DNA of 15,174 nt from Candidatus Binatia bacterium (GTDB taxonomy: Bacteria; Desulfobacterota_B; Binatia; UBA9968; JAJDTQ01), in the NCBI GenBank assembly GCA_022827045.1, contig JAJDTQ010000194.1:1-15174 (forward strand), in the 5' to 3' direction. This document shows, in pieces, positions 1-8,942 of the stretch. The notes below the pieces were generated by a model, which was not told where the DNA came from, ran no database searches, and saw only the letters and a program-made list of their open reading frames with translations. Within the stretch, counting starts at the first letter, position 1. Each line of letters begins with the position of its first letter. A program made the position numbers and the translations under genes.

Positions 1-42
1 GGTGTTCGTGCGTTCCGGCAGCCTGCACCGAAATACTTTCAT
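1..42 (-). CDS. Possible 5' end of a gene leaving the window on the left (weak)
   Basis: On the minus strand an ATG at 42-40 opens a frame that reads MKVFRCRLPERTNT and runs to the window edge without a stop. If real, it would be the first 14 codons of a gene divergent from the MaoC-like gene. The only ribosome-binding candidate is the G-rich stretch just upstream of the ATG. Fourteen residues are too few to recognise a family, and the stretch may equally be non-coding or the tail of something on the other strand. I list it only so the edge is not left blank. Confidence 0.2.
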   Translation of the reverse strand, partial: MKVFRCRLPERTNT

Positions 43-60
43 CAACGCCCCCCGGCACCC

Positions 61-140
61 CCTCCCCGCCCCCCCGGACTTTAGCGGGGGTCCTGGGGCG
101 GTGGGGGGGGGGGGACACACGCCCGGCAACCCCCCCCCCT
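61..140. repeat. Low-complexity C-rich/G-rich tract with G12 and C10 homopolymers
   Basis: A C-rich stretch (about 47-76) is followed after a few bases by a G-rich stretch (86-114) and then by ten C residues at 130-139. The G-rich part holds G5 (86-90), G4 (95-98) and a run of twelve G (103-114), so it meets the usual pattern for a G-quadruplex. The C-rich and G-rich halves can also pair as an imperfect long hairpin. No coding potential is convincing here. Homopolymers this long are also where assemblies most often go wrong, so the exact lengths should not be trusted. Confidence 0.6.
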
Positions 141-145
141 CCTGG

Positions 146-192
146 ACCCCGGATCACGTCCGGGGTTCATCCCGGGGCAAGCCCGGGATGAA
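146..192. repeat. Two tandem hairpins, dispersed-repeat-like
   Basis: ACCCCGGA (146-153) pairs with TCCGGGGT (159-166) around a 5-base loop. Immediately after it TTCATCCCGGG (166-176) pairs with CCCGGGATGAA (182-192) around loop GCAAG. The two perfect stems abut, sharing base 166. Elements of this kind occur as dispersed intergenic palindromes in many high-GC proteobacterial genomes (known in general). There is no T-tract after either stem on the plus strand, so it is not an obvious intrinsic terminator. It lies about 30 bp upstream of the MaoC-like gene and would be in the operon leader if transcription starts further upstream. Confidence 0.7.
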
Positions 193-224
193 GTTGCAGC
201 ACGGTGGCGTTCATTGTACTCGTG

Positions 225-713
225 ATGGCGATGGAACAGACCGGTTTCAACGTACCCAGGGAGGAGCGGTACTTCGAGGACTACGTGGCGGGCTCGGTGC
301 ACGAATTCGGTCCGGTGAGTCTCGACGAGTCCGAGATCATCGACTTCGGCAGGCGCTTCGTGCCGCAGCCGTATCACGTCGATGCGGAGCTCGCGAAGAA
401 GACCATCTACAAGGGCCTCATCGCCAGCGGCTGGCACACCGCGGCGGCCATGATGCGGGTCTACTCCGACAACTATCTTTCGGCGGTGGCCAACCTGGGC
501 TCGCCGGGGGTGGACGAGCTTCGCTGGAACAAGCCCGTGCGGCCGGGTGACCGGCTGACTGTGCGGGTCACGGTGCTGGAGACGCGGCGGTCGAGCTCGA
601 AGCCCGAGCGGGGCATTGTGAACTCGTTCCTGGAGACCCTGAACCAGGACGGCGACGTGGTCATGAGCATGAAGATGATCAACTTCATGACCGCCCGGGA
701 CGGGTCGGGGTAG
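225..713 (+). CDS. MaoC-like hot-dog-fold dehydratase-family protein
   Basis: The protein (162 aa from ATG 225) has the layout of the MaoC/R-specific enoyl-CoA hydratase family: an N-terminal RYFEDYVAG segment, a helix region ending QPYHVDAELAKK, then GLIASGWHTAAAMMR and a C-terminal beta-rich part with VRPGDRLTVRVTV. Family members hydrate trans-2-enoyl-CoA or act on related thioesters in the cytoplasm. The usual catalytic pair is Asp and His five residues apart; here His51 is present but the Asp position is Val46, so hydratase activity is doubtful. GTG 204, ATG 225 and ATG 231 are all in frame; family N-termini favour 225 or 231, and no clear Shine-Dalgarno settles it. It leads a four-gene run, 37 bp before the LLM gene. 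Family assignment is firm; substrate is unknown. Confidence 0.88.
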   Translation: MAMEQTGFNVPREERYFEDYVAGSVHEFGPVSLDESEIIDFGRRFVPQPYHVDAELAKKTIYKGLIASGWHTAAAMMRVYSDNYLSAVANLGSPGVDELRWNKPVRPGDRLTVRVTVLETRRSSSKPERGIVNSFLETLNQDGDVVMSMKMINFMTARDGSG

Positions 714-750
714 CAACGCCATACCTATAACCAACCGCAACGAGGACGGC

Positions 751-1749
751 GTGATCTACGACATCGAAATCAATTCCGCGGCGCACTATCCGGCGGCGGA
801 GGTGGTGGACCTGGTGGAGCGGGCCGAGCAGGCGGGCTTCGGGGCGTTCTGGAAGGGCGAGTCCAACAGCACCGACCCCATGGTGCTGATCTCCGCGGCG
901 GCGAGCCGCACCAGCACCATCAAGCTGGGCACGGCCATCTACCACATCTACGGCCGCAGCCCGGTGACGCTGGGGTTGCAGGCGGCGACGCTCCAGGACC
1001 TCTCGGGCGGACGTGTGCTGCTGGGGCTCGGGGTGGCCAACAAGGCCATCGCCGCGTGGCACGGCGGGGTCTTCGACCGCCCGTTGCGCCGTGCCCGGGA
1101 GTACATGGACATCGTGCGCAAGGTGGTTGCCGGGGAGCGGGTCGAGTACGAAGGGGACATCTACGGCACCGGCAAGCGCTTCCAGCTCTCGTGGAAGCCA
1201 CGGTACACGCGCATGCCCATCTATCTGGCGGCCCTGGGGCCGCAGATGACGCGCCTCGCCGGAAGGACGTCGGACGGGGTCTTCATCAACATGGCGACGG
1301 CGGACAAGATCCGCGAGATCGCCGACCGCGCCCAGGCGGCGGCCGGGGCCGTGGGAAGAGGTCCGCTGGAGGTCATCGCCAAGGTGCGCGTGTCTCTCAA
1401 CCCGGACCGTGAGGTGGCGCGTTCGAAGCTCCGGCAGGCGCTGACGTTCTACAACATCGCGGACCACTACAGCGACATGCTGCGGGAGCAGGGGTTCGTC
1501 GCGGAAGTGGATGCCATTCAGGAGGCGTTCAGGGGCGGCGGCTTCAAGGCCGCCATGGGCGCCATGACCGACGACTATATGGACCGGCTGCCGGTGATCC
1601 CGGCTACTTCGGTCGAGGAGATCAAGGACCGGCTGGCGCCGTACGTGGCGGCGGGGGTGACGCGGATGGTGGTGCCGTACGTTCCGGTCAGCGAACCCGC
1701 CGCCGAGGACGCCGAGCGCTTCATTACCGCGTGGGGATCCGCCGGCTGA
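751..1749 (+). CDS. LLM-class flavin-dependent oxidoreductase
   Basis: This 332-aa protein matches the luciferase-like/methylene-tetrahydromethanopterin reductase superfamily, TIM-barrel enzymes that use FMN or coenzyme F420. Supporting features are the N-terminal repeat of helix and strand (VVDLVERAEQAGFGAFW), the SRTSTIKLGTAI strand, the LQDLSGGRVLLGLGVAN segment near residues 84-100, and the REYMDIVRKVVAGE helix that follows. Length is normal for a single-component member. The start is GTG 751, with GAGG at 742-745 as ribosome-binding site. It lies 37 bp after the MaoC-like gene and 39 bp before the DUF6282 gene, so co-transcription is likely. Whether it is a monooxygenase or an F420-dependent dehydrogenase or reductase cannot be told from the sequence, and no partner flavin reductase is present in this window. 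Confidence 0.93.
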   Translation: MIYDIEINSAAHYPAAEVVDLVERAEQAGFGAFWKGESNSTDPMVLISAAASRTSTIKLGTAIYHIYGRSPVTLGLQAATLQDLSGGRVLLGLGVANKAIAAWHGGVFDRPLRRAREYMDIVRKVVAGERVEYEGDIYGTGKRFQLSWKPRYTRMPIYLAALGPQMTRLAGRTSDGVFINMATADKIREIADRAQAAAGAVGRGPLEVIAKVRVSLNPDREVARSKLRQALTFYNIADHYSDMLREQGFVAEVDAIQEAFRGGGFKAAMGAMTDDYMDRLPVIPATSVEEIKDRLAPYVAAGVTRMVVPYVPVSEPAAEDAERFITAWGSAG

Positions 1750-1788
1750 CACGGCTGGAACAAGCCGCAATCGGAAAGCGAGGAAACC

Positions 1789-2802
1789 ATGTGTGATTTC
1801 GCAGCAGACGCCGAGGCCGCCGGCATCCTGGTAGGCCGGACCCTCACCTTGGAACGCGTCCGTCAGCTCAACGCCAAGGACTACTTCTACCAGATGCTCA
1901 AGGACAACCCCGAGATGCTCAAGATCTACCCGGGCATCGAGGACGAGCTGTTGGAGAACGCCATCGACTGCCACATCCACGCCTATCCCGACTTTGTGCA
2001 GCGCTCCCAGGACATGATCGAGATCGCCATCGACGCCTCCAAGGCGGGCATGCGCGCGCTGGCCTTCAAGGACCACTGGAACGTCAGCGCCAACGCCTGC
2101 TACGTGGTGCAGCGCCACATCGACCACCTCGTCGAGACGGGGGAGCTGGAGCACCGGGTGGAGGTCTACGGGGGCTGCGGCATGTGCTACGGCATGAACC
2201 CCGAGTACGTCCGGATAGCGCTCCAGTACCCTAACGCCAAGATGATCTGGTTCCCGACCTTCACCTCGTTCGGCTTCTGGCGCAACGCCGGCCACCCGGA
2301 ACGGGGCGGCGTGCGGCTGGTGAGCGAGGAGGGCGAGGTGCTGCCGGAGGTGGTGGAGATCATGAAGATGGCGGTGGAGAACAAGGTGGGCATCGGCTTC
2401 GGGCACACCGACTTCGAGGAACTTTTGCCGCTGTGCAAGAAGGCCAGGGAGCTGGGCGTGCGGGCGACTCTCGACCATCCGCTGCTGGAGCTCAACAAGC
2501 TCCTGCTGGAAGAGATGAAGGAGCTGGCGGACTTGGGCGTCTACGTAGGTACCTACTGCCAGCCCATGATCCCGAGCCTCTATCAGCCCATCGCCGACCC
2601 CATGGAAACCGTCAAGACCATCGCCGAGATCGGCCCCGAGCGCTGCATCATCGGCAGCGACTTCGGCCAGGTGCTGCACCTGAAGGCCGTCGACGGCATG
2701 CGGGTCTTCATCCGCGCGCTGCTGGGGTTTGGCATCACCAAGGATCAGATCTCCATCATGCTCAAGGACAATCCGGCCAAGCTCATGTGGCTGGACGACT
2801 GA
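1789..2802 (+). CDS. DUF6282-type amidohydrolase-like metal-dependent protein
   Basis: The 337-aa product looks like an amidohydrolase-superfamily protein of the DUF6282 type. A likely metal site can be traced: His62 and His64 in DCHIHA, His206 in GFGHTDF, His230 in LDHPL and Asp291 in GSDFGQ, which is the order HxH...H...H...D typical of the superfamily. Lys94 in AFKDHW lies where some members carry a bridging lysine, but this is a guess. The first 55 residues are a helical extension before the barrel. There is no signal peptide, so it should be cytoplasmic. ATG 1789 has GAGGA at 1780-1784. It sits between the LLM gene and ilvD with gaps of 39 and 27 bp. The superfamily hydrolyses C-N, C-O or P-O bonds or decarboxylates; the substrate here is unknown. 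Confidence 0.85.
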   Translation: MCDFAADAEAAGILVGRTLTLERVRQLNAKDYFYQMLKDNPEMLKIYPGIEDELLENAIDCHIHAYPDFVQRSQDMIEIAIDASKAGMRALAFKDHWNVSANACYVVQRHIDHLVETGELEHRVEVYGGCGMCYGMNPEYVRIALQYPNAKMIWFPTFTSFGFWRNAGHPERGGVRLVSEEGEVLPEVVEIMKMAVENKVGIGFGHTDFEELLPLCKKARELGVRATLDHPLLELNKLLLEEMKELADLGVYVGTYCQPMIPSLYQPIADPMETVKTIAEIGPERCIIGSDFGQVLHLKAVDGMRVFIRALLGFGITKDQISIMLKDNPAKLMWLDD

Positions 2803-2829
2803 ACGCAAACAGAGAAGGAGTCGACGGAA

Positions 2830-4503
2830 ATGGCCGAACCACTCAACCGGCACAGCCGGACCATCACCCAGGGGCCGGACCGGGCGCCCTCCCGCGCCAT
2901 GCTCAAGGCGGTGGGGCTGACGGACGAGGACCTCAACAAGCCGCTGGTGGGCATCGCCAACACCTGGATCGAGGTGATGCCGTGCAACTTCCACCTGCGC
3001 CGGCTCTCGGCCAAGGTGAAGGAGGGGGTCCGCGCGGCCGGCGGCACGCCCATCGAGTTCAACACCGTGGCGGTTTCCGACGGCGTCTCCATGGGCACCG
3101 AGGGAATGAAGGCCTCGCTCATCAGCCGCGAGGTCATCGCCGACTCCATCGAGCTGGTGACCCGCGGGCACCTGTTCGACGCGGTGGTGGCGCTGTCGGG
3201 CTGCGACAAGACCATCCCGGGCACGGTGATGGCGCTGGCGCGGCTGGACCTGCCGTCGCTGATGCTCTACGGCGGCTCCATCATGCCGGGGCGCTTCCAG
3301 GGACGCGACGTCACCATCCAGGACGTGTTCGAGGGCGTGGGCGCCCACGCCGCCAAGAAGATGACCGACGCCGAGCTGCTGGACCTCGAGAGCAACGCCT
3401 GTCCGGGGCCGGGGGCCTGTGGCGGCCAGTTCACCGCCAACACCATGGCCACCGCCTTCGAGATCCTGGGGATCTCGCCCATCGGCAGCGCCAGCGTGCC
3501 GGCTATGGACGACGGCAAGGACGACGTTGCCTACCGCGTCGGCGAGATGGTGATGGATCTCGTGCGCAAGAACATGACGGCGCGGCAGATCATCACACGC
3601 GAGGCGCTGGAGAACGCCGTCGCCTCCATCGCGGCCACCGGCGGTTCCACCAACGGCGTGCTGCACCTGCTCGGGGTGGCGCGCGAGGCCGAGGTGGACC
3701 TGCGCATCGACGATTTCGACCGCATCAGCTCCAGGACGCCGCTGATCGCGGACCTGAAGCCCGGCGGCCGCTTCGTGGCCAACGACCTCTACCGCGCCGG
3801 CGGCATTCCGCTGGTGGCGCGCCGCCTGCTGGACGCGGGCAAGCTCAACGGCGACTGCCTGACCGTCACCGGGAAGACCATCGGCGAAGAGGTTCGTGAC
3901 GCGGACGAGACACCGGGTCAGGAGGTCGTGCTGCCGGTGTCCGAGCCGCTGAAGCCTACCGGAGGGCTGGTGATCCTCAGGGGCAACCTGGCCCCCGAGG
4001 GCTGCGTGGTCAAGGTTGCCGGCCACGAGCGCACGCGCCACAGCGGGCCGGCGCGGGTGTTCGACCGCGAGGAGGACTCCTTCAAGGCGGTGCAGCAGGG
4101 CGAGATCAACGCGGGCGACGTGGTGGTGATCCGCTACGAGGGTCCCATGGGCGGCCCGGGCATGCGCGAGATGCTGGGGGTCACCGCGGCCCTGGTGGGG
4201 GCCGGGCTCGGCGAGTCCGTGGCGCTCCTCACCGACGGCCGCTTCTCCGGCGCCACCCACGGCCTCATGGCCGGCCACGTGGCCCCAGAGGCCGCCCGGG
4301 GCGGACCCATCGCCGCGGTGCGGGACGGCGACACCATCACCTTCGACGTGGACGCCCGGCGTCTGGACGTCGAGATTTCCGAGGAGGAGATGGACAAGCG
4401 GCTGCGCCAGTGGCAGGCGCCGGAGCCGCGTTACGCCAGCGGCGTCATGGCCAAGTACGCGCGGCTGGTGTCGTCGGCGTCGGAGGGCGCGGTAACACGG
4501 TAG
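2830..4503 (+). CDS. ilvD: Dihydroxy-acid dehydratase
   Basis: A full-length (557 aa) IlvD/Edd-family protein. Dihydroxy-acid dehydratase converts 2,3-dihydroxy-isovalerate and 2,3-dihydroxy-3-methylvalerate to the 2-keto acids of valine, leucine and isoleucine synthesis. The three expected iron-sulfur cysteines are visible: Cys52 (MPCNFH), Cys125 (SGCDKTIPG) and Cys197 (GACGGQFTANTM), and Lys127 next to the second is the usual carbamylated, Mg-binding lysine. The C-terminal half carries EGPMGGPGMREM and LLTDGRFSGATHG, whose Ser is the catalytic base in the family. This pattern fits the short, [2Fe-2S] group. ATG 2830 is preceded by GAAGGAG (2814-2820). No other branched-chain biosynthesis gene is nearby; instead it ends a run with LLM, DUF6282 and MaoC genes, so a paralogue working on another sugar or hydroxy acid is possible. 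Motifs favour true ilvD. Confidence 0.95.
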   Translation: MAEPLNRHSRTITQGPDRAPSRAMLKAVGLTDEDLNKPLVGIANTWIEVMPCNFHLRRLSAKVKEGVRAAGGTPIEFNTVAVSDGVSMGTEGMKASLISREVIADSIELVTRGHLFDAVVALSGCDKTIPGTVMALARLDLPSLMLYGGSIMPGRFQGRDVTIQDVFEGVGAHAAKKMTDAELLDLESNACPGPGACGGQFTANTMATAFEILGISPIGSASVPAMDDGKDDVAYRVGEMVMDLVRKNMTARQIITREALENAVASIAATGGSTNGVLHLLGVAREAEVDLRIDDFDRISSRTPLIADLKPGGRFVANDLYRAGGIPLVARRLLDAGKLNGDCLTVTGKTIGEEVRDADETPGQEVVLPVSEPLKPTGGLVILRGNLAPEGCVVKVAGHERTRHSGPARVFDREEDSFKAVQQGEINAGDVVVIRYEGPMGGPGMREMLGVTAALVGAGLGESVALLTDGRFSGATHGLMAGHVAPEAARGGPIAAVRDGDTITFDVDARRLDVEISEEEMDKRLRQWQAPEPRYASGVMAKYARLVSSASEGAVTR

Positions 4504-4535
4504 ACCGGCTGCTCGAACCGAGCGGAATGCTCGTA

Positions 4536-4570
4536 CCCGTCATTCCGGCGGAAGCCGGAATCCAGACGGG
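4536..4570. repeat. Dispersed-type hairpin repeat between ilvD and the cupin gene
   Basis: Nested inverted repeat: outer arms CCCGTC (4536-4541) and GACGGG (4565-4570), inner arms ATTCCGGC (4542-4549) and GCCGGAAT (4554-4561) around a GGAA tetraloop. This closely resembles the CCCGTCATTCC...GGAATCCAG palindromes known as abundant intergenic repeats in many bacterial genomes. It is followed by a run of G, not T, so it is not a typical rho-independent terminator, though such repeats can stabilise or end the upstream ilvD transcript. Confidence 0.8.
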
Positions 4571-4631
4571 GGGGCCGGGGCGGCGTTGACGGGTGCGGTT
4601 ATTGGCAGGCTATTTGTCAAGGAGGTGCACA

Positions 4632-5036
4632 ATGGCCAAGTACAACAAGATGTCCATGCCCCTGAAGGACGTGAAGGACAAGGAGTTCCTCGCGCGCAAG
4701 CTCAACTGCACGGGGGTCGGTTTCGGCATCGTCCGCATCAAGCCCGGCAAGGGTGCGGAGTACGTGCATCAGCACAAGGTGCAGGAAGAGGTGTTCATGA
4801 CGCTCAAGGGGGACGGCACCATCATCCTGGACGGCCGCCGTATTCCCATGCCCGAGGGCACCGTCATCCGGGTGAGCCCGGAGGTCAACCGCGCCATCGG
4901 CAACGACTCCAAGCGCGACGTGGTGTTCCTGTGCATGGGCGCGGTCCCGCCGAAGAACTTTCCCTTGGGCGGCCGCACGCTGTTGGGCGACGGCATCCCG
5001 CACCGGGACAAGGTGCCGCGCTGGAAGAAGGCGTAG
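4632..5036 (+). CDS. Small single-domain cupin protein
   Basis: A 134-aa protein made of one cupin beta-barrel. Cupin motif 1 is clear: Gly41, His46, His48 and Glu52 in GAEYVHQHKVQEEVFMTLKG, followed by the turn GDGTIILDG. Motif 2 is seen as PEGTVIRVSPEVNRAIGN, but the metal-binding His expected near residue 87 is Arg, so only three of the four usual ligands remain. ATG 4632 is chosen over upstream in-frame starts because a strong AAGGAGG lies at 4619-4625. No signal peptide is present. It is separated from ilvD by 128 bp with a hairpin repeat and from clpS by 68 bp, so it may be its own transcription unit. Function is not predictable; small cupins can be isomerases, dioxygenases or ligand sensors. 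Confidence 0.88.
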   Translation: MAKYNKMSMPLKDVKDKEFLARKLNCTGVGFGIVRIKPGKGAEYVHQHKVQEEVFMTLKGDGTIILDGRRIPMPEGTVIRVSPEVNRAIGNDSKRDVVFLCMGAVPPKNFPLGGRTLLGDGIPHRDKVPRWKKA

Positions 5037-5104
5037 CGCTCCGTTGAACCGCCGGTCCGGTCGTATTAACATGGATCGGTCGGGTAGTTCCCGGGAGACC
5101 CTCC

Positions 5105-5419
5105 ATGAGCAAGCGCGAAAACGACCTGGACCGTGACGTCGTCGTCCAGACGGAGAAGAAGCTCAAGCGGCCGTCTCTTTTCAAGGTGCTGCTGCACAAC
5201 GACGACTACACCACGAAGGAGTTCGTGGTGCAGATCCTCGAGTACGTGTTCAACAAGGACAACACCGAGGCCGTGCAGATCATGCTGCACGTGCACCGGA
5301 ACGGCATCGGCGTGGCCGGGGTCTATCCCTACGAGGTGGCGGAGACCAAGGTGAAGACCGTGGAGAGCCTGGCGCGCCAGTACGAATATCCGCTCAAGTG
5401 CTCCATCGAAGAGGAATGA
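5105..5419 (+). CDS. clpS: ATP-dependent Clp protease adaptor ClpS
   Basis: ClpS binds proteins with N-degron residues and hands them to the ClpA N-domain for degradation by ClpAP. The 104-aa product has the family's disordered N-terminal arm (about 1-23) and the core beginning LFKVLLHNDDYTTKEFVV. Residues of the N-degron pocket are present: Asn32, Asp33, Asp34 and His64 (HVHRNG). The C-terminal VAETKV and YPLKCSIEEE are typical. The residue aligning with the E. coli gatekeeper Met40 is Lys38. ATG 5105 has GGGAG at 5093-5097. It is 36 bp before clpA, the classic arrangement, so the two are almost certainly co-transcribed. Confidence 0.97.
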   Translation: MSKRENDLDRDVVVQTEKKLKRPSLFKVLLHNDDYTTKEFVVQILEYVFNKDNTEAVQIMLHVHRNGIGVAGVYPYEVAETKVKTVESLARQYEYPLKCSIEEE

Positions 5420-5445
5420 GCTTCGAAGGGTAACGAGCTTCGAAG
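5418..5445. repeat. Short direct repeat in the clpS-clpA gap
   Basis: GAGCTTCGAAG occurs at 5418-5428 and again at 5435-5445, a 17-bp offset, and each copy contains the palindrome TTCGAA. The first copy overlaps the clpS stop codon and the second ends at the clpA ribosome-binding region (GAGG at 5445-5448). This looks like a small tandem duplication; any regulatory meaning is unproven. Confidence 0.5.
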
Positions 5446-5455
5446 AGGTAAAGGC

Positions 5456-7702
<2,247 letters not shown>

Positions 7703-7706
7703 TTCC

Positions 7707-8912
7707 ACGGATCGCCGCGGTTTTCTCAAAGGGGCCGGCCTTGCGGCGATGGCGGCGGCGGTCGGTGCGGCGATTCCGTTCCACCGCCACATGCCGGCCG
7801 GCTTCATCCCGGAAGCCATCGCCGCCGATCCGCTGGGAATCGAGGGCAAGGACGGTCTCACCGTCCTCGGCCGCCAGCCGCTGAACGCCGAAACGCCGGC
7901 TCATCTGCTTGACGACGCGGTCACGCCGACGGCCCGGCATTTCATCCGGAACAACGGCATCGCTCCCGACGAGATGGACCCCACCACTTGGCGTCTGCGG
8001 ATCGACGGTCTCGTGCACCGGCCTATGACGCTGAGCATCGAAGACCTGAGGGAGCGTTTCCAGGTCGTGACGCGGCGGCTGACCATCGAGTGCGGCGGCA
8101 ACGGCCGGGCGTTTTTCACCCCGCGGGTGGGCGGCAACCAATGGACGCTGGGCGCCGTGGCCTGTTCGGAGTGGACGGGTGTCCGTCTCGCCGACGTTTT
8201 GAAGGCTGCCGGCGTCAAGGAGAACGTCGTCTACACAGCTCATGTCGGCGCCGATACACATGTGTCCGGCAAAAAGGGAAAGCTGCCGCTCTCCCGCGGA
8301 GTGCCTATCGAGAAGGCCATGGACCCGGGCAACCTCGTCGCCTTCGGCATGAACGGCGGGCCGCTGCATCCCATGAACGGCGCGCCGTTGCGGCTGGTGA
8401 TCCCCGGTTGGTCGGGCTCCTGCTCCCAGAAGTGGCTTACCCGGATCTGGCTGCGCGACGTGGTGCATGACGGACCCAAGATGACGGGGAGCTCCTACCG
8501 TGTTCCCGAATATCCCGTCGAGCCCGGCGAGAAGGTGCCGGACAGATCCATGGCCATCATCGGCTCCATGCCGGTGAAATCCCTGATCACGACTCCGAGG
8601 ACCAGGCTTTCCGTCACAGGCCGGGATCTGGCGGTGGCGGGGCACGCGTGGGCGGGTGACAGTGAGGTTGCGCGGGTCGACGTTTCCATCGACTTCGGGG
8701 CTTCCTGGCAAAAGGCCGCGCTCGCGCGTCCGGCCAACCGCCATGCGTGGCGGCGGTGGTGGGCGATGCTGGAATTTCCTGGAAAGGGTTACTACGAGGT
8801 CTGGGCTCGAGCCACGGACAACAAGGGGATCAGTCAACCCTTTGCCGTCGCGTGGAACCCCAAGGGATACCTCAACAACTCGATGCACAGGATCTCCGTG
8901 CGCGTGAGTTGA
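7707..8912 (+). CDS. Tat-exported molybdopterin sulfite oxidase/dehydrogenase (SorA-like), start uncertain
   Basis: Oxidises sulfite to sulfate in the periplasm with a molybdopterin cofactor, passing electrons to a c-type cytochrome (known for the SorA family). The Mo-ligating Cys is in LTIECGGNGRAFF (codon 8091-8093). RHFIRNNG, GVRLADVL, the LVIPGWSGSCSQKWLTRI segment and a C-terminal immunoglobulin-like dimerisation domain (ARVDVSIDFGASW...YYEVWARATD) complete the family plan. The first ATG in frame is 7749, but codons before it read DRRGFLKGAGLAAMAAAVGA, a textbook twin-arginine signal. No ATG, GTG or TTG exists between the in-frame stop at 7581-7583 and 7749. ACG at 7707, seven bases after GAGGGA (7694-7699), is the best start candidate and is one base from ATG. 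Starting at 7749 would lose the export signal. No cytochrome subunit gene is adjacent. It follows clpA directly and may be co-transcribed. Confidence 0.88.
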   Translation, partial: TDRRGFLKGAGLAAMAAAVGAAIPFHRHMPAGFIPEAIAADPLGIEGKDGLTVLGRQPLNAETPAHLLDDAVTPTARHFIRNNGIAPDEMDPTTWRLRIDGLVHRPMTLSIEDLRERFQVVTRRLTIECGGNGRAFFTPRVGGNQWTLGAVACSEWTGVRLADVLKAAGVKENVVYTAHVGADTHVSGKKGKLPLSRGVPIEKAMDPGNLVAFGMNGGPLHPMNGAPLRLVIPGWSGSCSQKWLTRIWLRDVVHDGPKMTGSSYRVPEYPVEPGEKVPDRSMAIIGSMPVKSLITTPRTRLSVTGRDLAVAGHAWAGDSEVARVDVSIDFGASWQKAALARPANRHAWRRWWAMLEFPGKGYYEVWARATDNKGISQPFAVAWNPKGYLNNSMHRISVRVS

Positions 8913-8942
8913 CGAACCCTCGGGCGCGACGCGTGCCGTTGA

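Noticed and set aside
2..550. An open frame running from the left edge into the MaoC-like gene
   Set aside because: It is in a different frame from the MaoC homology, and its translation through the homopolymer tract is low-complexity Gly/Pro.
685..4278. A very long open frame (about 1,200 codons) on the minus strand opposite the enzyme cluster
   Set aside because: It lies antisense to four clear genes and its translation is His/Val/Ala/Arg-rich with no recognisable domain, as expected from the opposite strand of GC-rich codons.
4586..4616. Possible promoter for the cupin gene (TTGACG at 4586-4591)
   Set aside because: The -35 is good but no -10 at proper spacing matches better than three of six, and the leader would leave almost no room before the Shine-Dalgarno.
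5044..5069. Possible promoter for clpS (TTGAAC and TATTAA)
   Set aside because: The spacer is only 14 bp, too short for a convincing sigma-70 site.
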